Shown one piece after another: positions 49,186-57,978 of a stretch of 64,000 nucleotides of DNA (positions are counted from its first letter, which is position 1; each line of letters begins with the position of its first letter). A model generated the notes under the pieces. The model did no database searches, was not told where the DNA came from, and was given only the letters and a program-made list of their open reading frames with translations. This stretch comes from Riptortus pedestris (lineage: Eukaryota; Arthropoda; Insecta; Hemiptera; Alydidae), in assembly GCA_019009955.1 (NCBI GenBank), contig CM032229.1:8260001-8324000 (forward strand), read 5' to 3'. The position numbers and the translations under genes were made by a program.

Positions 49186-49480
49186 TTAACCGAGTTATTT
49201 GCATTTTTTAGTTTTCGGCCATCAGTAAACTTTAGGATCCTATTCAGTTCTCTTGCTAATAGAATCGGCAGCAGTCCAGGTAAGTCTCTAGCTGTCAACT
49301 TGAAACCAAATTTCTTTCGATCCTGTCCCCCCAGAAGATGAAAATGAGCTCTGCCCCATATAATTCTATTGTATACATATCGGAAATTCCAATTTCCTGT
49401 CACATAAAATTTTTATTGGAAAGGAATTATAAGAGTCCATCACGCATGGGATGTGTAAACTAAGCAGATATCCCGAGCGA
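49185..49480. repeat. REP-A fragments
   Basis: Reverse piece TTATATTAACCGAGTTATTT at 49185-49245 and forward piece GTCCATCACGCATGGGATGT at 49434-49480. Both are short. They lie just 3' of the radial spoke gene. Confidence 0.55.
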
Positions 49481-49607
49481 TTATCTTATGTTGTTAAGTA
49501 GAAATGTCTAGTTTGGATAAAAAAAAAAAATGTTAAATAAATAAGATTTATTTTTGAATAGCAATAAAAAAGTTTACATAAAACCAAATAGGAAAAATTA
49601 TATTGCA

Positions 49608-51356
49608 CTATACATCTTCTTCTTCAAGTACTTCTTCATGTTCACCCTCTCCTTCTTCGTCGTGCTCTACAATTTTAGGATGTAGCATTTGCCACCTGAG
49701 CTCCTCCATCTCGGCAGTAGGATCCGCCATTTCCATGATTTCTGGCCCCAACTCGTATTCTGCCTGTATTTCGCCAACCTGGTAGGGCTGGAACCCAGAT
49801 ATGAATGATTTCGTTGCCCAACCCACATAGAAGTTAAGGAAGTTCTTAGCTTTGGTGACCGCCAAGGCTCCAGGCCATATGTTGGATCTGACCGTGACAG
49901 AGGAGTCATCTCCCATCACCAAGCAGTTCTGACGGACTGTCCAAGCAGGGACCGCATCGGAAGCCGTGTCTTCGGCCAACGAACGAAGTATTTCCGGGGC
50001 TATTTCTCTATCCCTCCCTCCCCAACCTTCTCCTTCTTCCTCCATCAGCTCCTCTTCTTCATCCCTTGGAGGCAGCCAAAACGTTGTCCTGCCTTGGTTC
50101 AGAATGAACTGCTCGTGATGTACCCAGAACTGCAGGCTCTTGTCCAACAGATCCTTCATCGAGTGAGGCGTATAATCGGGGTTTTCAATAAAAAGAGCTC
50201 CCTCATCTAGTTCTATCATTTCTTCTTCCCCACCATTTGTATAGAAGTCAAGAGGTGAGACATGCGTGCTCGCGCTGATCCTTGCTATTTGTGCTCTAAG
50301 AAGATTCGCTTCCGTACCTGGGAACTTCGGAAATGAAGTTACTTCATTGTCTAGGATGCCGGTTAGAAATTTGTTTATATACCTCGCAAACGTTATCTGT
50401 TTAGGCGTGACGTCAGGAAGTTCTGTCCAAACACCGCAAGGATCGTTCGAAACGTAGTATACGAACTTGTTTGTTCCTTCCCCGACCTGCTCAGGTGGAA
50501 CTTCGACTTCCTTTTTTTGTCTCGGACGTGGTAAGTCTGGCATTACATACCTTTCTAGTTTCGTTCGTTCCTTTTGGGTACTCGATTCTTTTGCTAGCTG
50601 TTTGTCGTCTTCTACTGTTTCTTTTTCTTCCGGAAGTTGAAAGGCTGTGTTTATTGGCTCCAAGGCTGAATGGCCTTCTTCTACTGGTTGCTTCACACCC
50701 GAAGCTTCACCTTCTTCTTCAACTTCTGTACCAAGAAGTCTTCTTTCTTCTATTTCTTGCGGATTCAACAATGCTTCGATTATTAAGTAGTTCTTGACAG
50801 TGCCAAGAACCTTTCCCCAGAATCGCAGCTTATCAACTGGCACTTTCTTAGCCAGAACTCTCATTGACAAATACACTCCATACAACTCAGTCTGGGTTAG
50901 ACCAACTCCAGCCTCACGAAGCATTTGGTAGTTGTGGATGAGATCCTTTTCGGCCGGAGACTCGTCTGTAAACGGATCATCATCCTCGTAGAGACACTCC
51001 ACTTTCCTGTGCAACTTGAGAAATGTAATCGCGTCTTCAAGATACAACGGCTTTTCTTTGATCTCTTGGAATTTGGGCGTTTTCATGAAGAACTTCTTAA
51101 GCCTTAGCTCGCGACTCAGTTCCTCGAAGTACCTCATGCAGTCTTCCGGTTTCTCGCGGAGTGCGTAGTTTATGATGTCGTTCAAGTGGTTCCAAACAGT
51201 TTCGTTCCTGGAGCCGAGTTTCTGCAGGTACCTCTTGGCCATGCCGAAATCCTGGTTGAGGTTTATTTCGGGTAGCTTCGGCTCGGACTCGCTGTCTCCC
51301 CAACCGGAATAAGAGATTTCCCGAACCATTTCCACCGGCACTTCCTCTTCTTCCAA
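49608..51356 (-). CDS. RSPH4A/RSPH6A-like: Radial spoke head protein, RSPH4A/RSPH6A family
   Basis: One open frame encodes a radial spokehead-like protein, a structural subunit of the T-shaped radial spoke head in 9+2 axonemes. It carries the family signatures in order. These are KFVYYVSNDPCGVWTELP near residue 293 of the frame, LRAQIARISASTHVSPLDFY near 350, WVHH...GRTTFW near 410, and RSNIWPGALAV...NFYVGW near 490-510, followed by GPEIMEMADP. The N-terminal third holds the acidic/helical dimerisation-type region and the C-terminus is Glu-rich (LEEEDV). The first in-frame ATG is at 51329, giving 573 aa. The frame stays open without ATG to about 51420. A possible splice acceptor (TTTCCGCCGCAG) near 51396 means a small upstream exon may supply the true N-terminus. 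AATAAA (reverse) lies at 49552-49547, about 60 nt past the stop. Human homologues are about 715 aa, so this is shorter. In insects it should act in sperm flagella and sensory cilia. Confidence 0.93.
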   Translation of the reverse strand: MEEEEVPVEMVREISYSGWGDSESEPKLPEINLNQDFGMAKRYLQKLGSRNETVWNHLNDIINYALREKPEDCMRYFEELSRELRLKKFFMKTPKFQEIKEKPLYLEDAITFLKLHRKVECLYEDDDPFTDESPAEKDLIHNYQMLREAGVGLTQTELYGVYLSMRVLAKKVPVDKLRFWGKVLGTVKNYLIIEALLNPQEIEERRLLGTEVEEEGEASGVKQPVEEGHSALEPINTAFQLPEEKETVEDDKQLAKESSTQKERTKLERYVMPDLPRPRQKKEVEVPPEQVGEGTNKFVYYVSNDPCGVWTELPDVTPKQITFARYINKFLTGILDNEVTSFPKFPGTEANLLRAQIARISASTHVSPLDFYTNGGEEEMIELDEGALFIENPDYTPHSMKDLLDKSLQFWVHHEQFILNQGRTTFWLPPRDEEEELMEEEGEGWGGRDREIAPEILRSLAEDTASDAVPAWTVRQNCLVMGDDSSVTVRSNIWPGALAVTKAKNFLNFYVGWATKSFISGFQPYQVGEIQAEYELGPEIMEMADPTAEMEELRWQMLHPKIVEHDEEGEGEHEEVLEEEDV

Positions 51357-51519
51357 TTCATCCTCTCCCTCTTCTCCTCCTTCAACGATATCCTCTGCGG
51401 CGGAAATGTTTGTTTTTATTTATTCAAACTTGCTCAGGTTAACTTTCTTATCTGTGACAAATAATACTCACCCATATGACATATGATGTTCAGCCAAAAT
51501 TGTAGTTTTGTTTATATAT

Positions 51520-51715
51520 ATATAAATTTATTAACGTCCACTTCGTGGTACCGGCTTAATAAGGACGGGTTATCTTCAGGTTACCACCCTATTATAGCTA
51601 ATTTTATGAGTTGGTCACTAAATAAATTCCTATTCCCCAGGCAAAAATAGAACTAAATACTCAAGGTTTACCAAGTGAAACAAGTCGAACCTCTTAACTA
51701 ACCTGAGCACCATTG
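51520..51715 (-). repeat. SINE-B copy
   Basis: Reverse orientation: TTATTAACGTCCACTTCGTG, GGTTACCACCCTATTATAGC, CCCAGGCAAAAATAGAACT, head ending in CTAACCTGAGCACC. It lies just upstream of the radial spoke gene. Confidence 0.75.
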
Positions 51716-52109
51716 ATTTTTAGATTTCGTTTATGAACTAAACTAGAGGACGCTCAAATAGTCGCAAATGCAAACTGTTACTAATTACATATAATCTAAG
51801 AAATAAAGGAATAAAACGCATCTGGGAAATTTGAGACCTGAAAATACGATATAAAAGTAAATAATTTTACAGATTGCAATATGAAAATTAAATAAAATTT
51901 ATAAGTTTTCTAATGACACAAAAAAGTGTGCTTTTGTCTTATTTTAGTAAATGATGATTTGCAACAGTTTTTCATGAATGAGCATATGAAACGTTCGATT
52001 AATATTTTGAAAACAAACCCAAATAAATTGGGCAAGAAATTGTACGCCATTGTAATTGTTATCATAGAATTGTCCAAACCAAAGGGCTATGATTAAACCC
52101 CATCGGCCA

Positions 52110-52318
52110 TCCCGTCGGGTCATGGTAAACCTAGAGTGGCTAGTTCGATTCCTGCCTGGGCAACAGGAATTTATTTAGTATCGGAATTCATTAAAAAAAA
52201 TCATTAGTCCCACCCTGACAAGAAAAGGGTGGTAACCTGTAGATAATCCCCCCCCAATTAGCCTTAGCCGCAAAAAGTGAACGTTTATATACTTATTATT
52301 ATATAATATTAGGCTAAG
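52110..52318 (+). repeat. SINE-B copy
   Basis: CATGGTAAACCTAGAGTGGC, box B TAGTTCGATTCCTGCC, AAAGGGTGGTAACCTGTAG, CAATTAGCCTTAGC. Box A is degraded. Confidence 0.75.
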
Positions 52319-52529
52319 GCTCTAGCTGCCGCAAAAATGATTTAATCTTTACTTTCCATTCCATGGCACGCCGTCACTTCCATTTTTCATCTTTCCCAGT
52401 CAGACTTTTCAAGTTAGTTATTGTCTTTGTTCCGCACGTTACCCTCCAGACTATTAAGTCATCATTCCTTGAGTTTACTTCTTACCATCATAATACCATT
52501 ATTACCAACATAACTGCCCCTAATCATAA

Positions 52530-53025
52530 TTACCAAACTAGATATCGAAACGTTTCATGTAAAACGAACTATTTAGCTCGTAAATGGCCGAAAAAGAAAT
52601 AGAAGGAGTGTTGGTTTGAAAAGGCAAAATGTAAGTTGATGTCGTTGTTTTACTATGGATCGAAAAGTTGTATAAATCTAATTTTGTTAATTAATTAACG
52701 TACTACAGTTATTGTCCAATACATTTTTCTTTAACTCAAGATTAACAGAGTCATTTGTATTTTATTGTTGTTATACTTCAAAATACCGTCACTTCTATTC
52801 ACGGAATATTCCCTTTAAGCTATCAGGTTACTTATAGTTTTCAAATTTATGTTTCAAGATTTGTTACATGGGGTAGTAATAAGGGAAAAATCCAGTCTAA
52901 ACTGTCCTAATTATACCATTTGTTTATCATTTCTTTGTGTGAAAATTCTCCTTAGTTTAAACAGTTCTTTTATGACGATAAGTGAAATCTGCTTAGTTAA
53001 CGCGGCCTTTGTAAGACGCCATTTT
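52530..53025 (-). repeat. REP-A copy, diverged
   Basis: Reverse orientation: CCAAACTAGATATCGAAACG, TCGTAAATGGCCG, core, and GAAATCTGCTTAGTTAACGC end. Confidence 0.65.
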
Positions 53026-53341
53026 TTTTTTTTAATATTTGATATATCTATATACTCGGAGAATTTCTACGGATTTTTAGATTTGTGAGCGGACTATCCC
53101 AAGGTACAACGTAGGCCACATGAAAATTCGTATTTTCAACTAGGAAGGGGGAAGGGTTACTTTGATGTGATGAAAACACAATTTCGTCAATAACTTGCCC
53201 CATGCACTCATTATATTATGGCATTCTACTATGCAGATTTGAAAGTTTACTTACCTTAATAAATGCCCACGGGAAACCATTTTTATTTCAAACCCAAAGA
53301 CAGGTAATACAGTCAGCTGATACTTCCGACTTCATATCTTT

Positions 53342-53893
53342 ATATATATGATTCTGCTGTACGTCACTGGACTCCTCCTAAACGCCTAGACCGATTGAAT
53401 GAATTTTTTGTCGAGGAGTGGGGGTTATAAGGGAAGCCTGAAATTAAAAATAGCGATATTTCGTTTCCTATTGGTTTTTCGGCAAATATGCACAGGATAA
53501 AAGTTGTTTATTCTGTTATTTAGAGTAACTTTTGTTATATCCACTTAGATCCACTAGATATACACTAAAAAATTAAAGTGGGAGCCAACAATTTTATTGG
53601 GCACTAACGATTGAACCGAACATAACAAAACTCTATATGTAAATTAGCATTAATTCTTCCATGATTATAAGCTATATTAAATTTTTTAGGCTCGAACGGG
53701 AGTGGGGGTTATAAGAGAGGCCTGAATAAAAAATTCGCAATATTTCATTTTCTATTTGTTTTAGGCAAACGTGCACATAACAAAAGTTGTTTTTTGTGTT
53801 ATTAAAAGTAGCTTTTTCAACATAAAATTATTAAATTTAATATCCTAATCGCTTGAAATATTATGCAGGACAACGTCTGTCGGGTCCGTTAGT
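53342..53893 (+). mobile_element. Non-autonomous Helitron-like element
   Basis: The 5' part reads ATTCTGCTGTACGTCACTGG then CTCCTAAACGCCTAGACCGA, and the 3' end is GACAACGTCTGTCGGGTCCG followed by TTAGT. Both resemble termini common in insect Helitron-like families (from memory). A block with GTGGGGGTTATAAG and CAAAAGTTGTTT occurs twice (about 53420-53540 and 53700-53810), so the element contains an internal duplication. It has no coding capacity. Confidence 0.4.
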
Positions 53894-54319
53894 CATACTA
53901 TATAATTCTTGAAAAGAATTTTATCATATTATTTCGTTGATTGCAAGCATGAAGGAACCGTTATTTTTTGACGTTAAATTACTTTTTCTGACCTCATGAA
54001 ATATAACAAGCTCGTCAATATTCGTCCAATAGCCATTCCATGCCTTACAATATCAGAGGAAATTTCATAAAAAGAGCTTAGTTAACCAAATATTTATTTT
54101 TCGACGAGAAATCATTATGAATTTAATTCGTCTAATTGCCGCATTTAACTTCAAGGGTATTAAAACTGATTTTGTTTACAGTTATTGTACGTGTTATAGG
54201 GAATTTGAAATACATTATGAAAATATTGGAATAATTTCTTCAGAAGTTTATCTAATCTTTATTTTTAAACAGGAAACCATTTCTATTTGAACCAGTCAAC
54301 GGCGGGCAACATAGCTAGT
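53894..54319 (+). mobile_element. Second Helitron-like remnant, directly abutting the first
   Basis: It starts with ATACTATATAATTCTTGAAA and ends with GTCAACGGCGGGCAACATAG and CTAGT, the same style of end as the preceding element. It is AT-rich with no open frame of note. The head-to-tail arrangement suggests tandem insertion or a composite element. Confidence 0.35.
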
Positions 54320-54687
54320 ATTTTATATAAATTACACCAAGTTACAATACATTCTATCAACATATACATTCATCAAGTTATGTAAACCTTTGTAAATATT
54401 CATCAAAGTGTAACTTTTAATCATCGTGAATAATAGATACTACGCCTTACTCATTGGCATTGAAGAGATAACATTTATGGCTGTGCTTTTTTCTTTCTTT
54501 CATGGTTATTGCTGGTTTATCAGTTGATCTAGACGGATATCGAACATCTTTACCTTTCAAAGAGCAACGAATAGTGTCAAGAAGAGCTGCTATCAGCTGA
54601 CAGTGACCATGAATGCTTTGAGTAGGCGATAATATTCACGACTATGAATAAAAAGCAGGCAATGGGGCCGTTATAGATATTGACAAT

Positions 54688-56571
54688 ATGTTTGGCCTTA
54701 GCGCGATTTTCCTGGCATTGCTATCAGTTGGATCAGCAATCAACTGCACACGGTACCAACAGCCAGTGAGTTCAGAGTTCAGATATTTATTCATTTAAAT
54801 TGAAAGAGTTCGTACCTGTCTAAAAGTTTCCAACCCGCGTATCCTTGATATTCACGGAGTCCGTCGAGTATTTAACCATTCAGCTCAAGCACGGCTTCGA
54901 ATCTAAACGAAAACTGTTCCTTTGAGCCAACATTCCAAATGTGAAGTACGTCACTCTGGGGATCGTGAACTGAGCATATTTCCCACGTGCTGGCTTGACA
55001 CACTATTGGTCTCTTCGCATATATTTTCTATTTCTAAATAAAAATCTCATAAGGAGAAGGGGGCATTTAATGAAGATAATAGGAATAATCCGCTTTAAAT
55101 ATAATTTTAAAAAGTCCGTAAACTAAGCAGATTTCCCAGCGGTTTACTGAGGAAAACTAAAAAAGTCCGTCACGCAGGGGTTGCGTAAACTAAGCAGATT
55201 TCCCACGTGAAGTTTTACAATAGAGAAATTTCACGAGAGCCGAGCCAGTCAAAGAAACGGCCGAACTAGCTTTTGGCGGGAAAGTAACTCTCGTCCGTTA
55301 GGCTCCGAGATTAAATTAAAAACAATTCATTCTCAAAAAACAACAACAACACAAAAGATGGACTTACCGTTAATGATAGCAGCGCACTGAACACTTATTA
55401 CGCCAACACTAAATAGTACCACAGAATATCCATTATTTGTAAGACTTAATACTGCTGTGAATATTAAGTAAACAAATAAAGGGCAAGTCAAATGGTAAGA
55501 ACCTTCCTGATAGCAAACAGTCTGAGTTCTAAACAATCAGGTTAGCCAGCTTTTACCGGAAATAAAAGCAATTACGGAAATATATTTGAATATAAGTTAT
55601 AAATTTTATTCATATAACTATTTATTATATCTAGTACTGTAATTAATAATAGACCAGAATAATTTTAATCAAAACCATTCCAAATTTAGGAATCCGGGAA
55701 GAAAATAGAAAGGAGGGGGGCAAAATACGATTCAGACGGTTATGAGATTTTCACATGATTAAGGAACAAGCAGGTTAGCCAGCGAAGGTTTATAATAGAT
55801 AAATATACATACAGGTAACACTTCCGTGAATATTAGTGAATAATTACAAACTGCAATGAGAAATCTTTCAGTGAATTTACAATATAAGTTAATAGTCCCT
55901 ACAACGTAATACGGCTGGATTGTAAAATAAACAGGTTAGCCAACCTTGTAGTGCAGTATCGATAGATAGACCGGAAAAACAAACAATCAAAGAAATATAT
56001 CTGAATATAAAATATTAATTTTATTGGAAACTATTTATTATAGTTAGTGGGGTAATATGAAATGAATCAAAATAATTTCTATCTCAATCACTCAGATTTT
56101 TGTAGTCCAAGAAAAAAAAGGGGGGGGGGTCAACAGAACGTATTTGTTTGTACCTCGTAAAATAAAGCTTTGTTGAAAACAATATTTTGTATTTAATCTA
56201 ATAATGAGGTGGTTCATTAGATATCAGCTTATTATTAATATGTCCCTAGTAGGAGTAGGGGTTTACTGAAAGCGGAACTCATTACAAAAAATACAAATAT
56301 CTCGGTTAATACTCATTATACGGAAAATATGTATAGAACAATATTTATAGTAAATTTAATTTGCAATAAGATTGATTTTATACAATTTTTCGATCCGACA
56401 TATAGTAACGGAGATATTTCGAATTTTCGAAAATCCTCCCCTCTAAACCCCCCTCCCACTGGTCCGATTTCAGCCGTTAACGAACTTGATCTTTCTTTTT
56501 ACATAAAACGACTAAATTTCGAGTTTCGTAACGATCAAACAAAAATTGCGACCGCTAGAGCGGTCAAACAG

Positions 56572-56629
<58 letters not shown>

Positions 56630-57933
56630 TTTTGAACGGACCTCATTTTCGTCATCTACTAAGTAGGATCGATGGACATTTGAAGAAAAATGTCGAAAAT
56701 TCCGTCATGAGTACAACCTCAATAGCTGATTTCCCTGAAGGGAAATCTGCTAAAATGCAAACATCTCGTTTAATAATCAAGATAGTGCAAAAATATACTT
56801 AAAAATATACCGAGCTAATGCTGGAATGTAATCATTTTCAATAAGATTAATCCTTTAATATTTTTCCATCCTTTGCATAGTAACGGAGATATATTAAATT
56901 TTCGAAATTCCCCCTCTATCCCCCCCCCCACCAGTGGTCCAATTTCAGCCATCAACAAACTTGGTCTTTCCTTTTACATAAAACAATTAAATACCGTTGG
57001 TAACGATTAAACAAAAATTGCGACCGCTAGAGTGTTAACAGACAAACATATATATATATATAAAAGCATTTGAAGAAATGATACAAAAATCGCGTCATGA
57101 GTACTACTTTAATAGTTGAATTCCCTTAAGGGAAATCTGCTAAAAAATATATTGAACAACAATTGTAGAGCATCAGTAGGTTAACAAAATTGGTTCTATT
57201 ACATTCTTCGGTACTACTTTTATTAGCGGAGATATATTGAATTTTTGAATTTATCCCCTCTAACCCCCCCCCCCCTCCCCTACTCTAAGATTGAAACGGT
57301 TAAAGATAGATTCTGGGTCTTAATTGATGACGTCATTTCACACACGCATTTGCATGTATCTCACAAAGTAAAAGTTCAATGAAAGTCCGTCACGCAGGGG
57401 CTGCGTAAACTAAGCACGTCCCACGTGAAGTTTTACAATAGAGAAATCTGTCTAATGACAACTGTAGTAGTAAGAAACCTCTAAACCTAAAACATTATTT
57501 AGGGCGTAATAACCCAGTAGTTTCTAGCCCCAAAAAACAGTTGACCTAACCTCTAAACCTATTCACGAGGGACGAATAGTTATGGAAATGGCCGCCAGAG
57601 CTCTCGGCGGAAAGTCCGAACATAGCCTACTGGTGATCACACGCAGATTACAAATGCAAATATCTCGGATAATATTCAAGATAGAGAAAAAATGTATATA
57701 ACAATATTTATAGTAAATTTAATTTGCAATAAGATTGATTCTGCACAATTTTTCGGTCCGACGTATAGTAACGGAGATATTTCGAATTTACGAAAATCCT
57801 CTCCTCTAAACCCCCCCTCCCACTGGTCCGATTTCAGCCATTAACGAACTTGATCTTTCCTTTTACATAAAACGACTAAATATCGAGTTTGGTAACGATC
57901 AAACAAAAATTGCAACCGCTAGAGCGGTAACAG

Positions 57934-57978
<45 letters not shown>

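Noticed and set aside
55333..55536. Minus-strand frame with a hydrophobic segment, a cysteine and an AACG|GTAAGT donor, like another family exon 1
   Set aside because: It has no in-frame ATG, the donor would be phase 1 not phase 0, and no partner exon 2 was seen. At most it is a decayed relative.
56329..56802. 157-codon plus-strand open frame
   Set aside because: It lies wholly inside a REP-A copy and translates the (TA)n tract into Tyr/Ile repeats; other REP-A copies have stops there.
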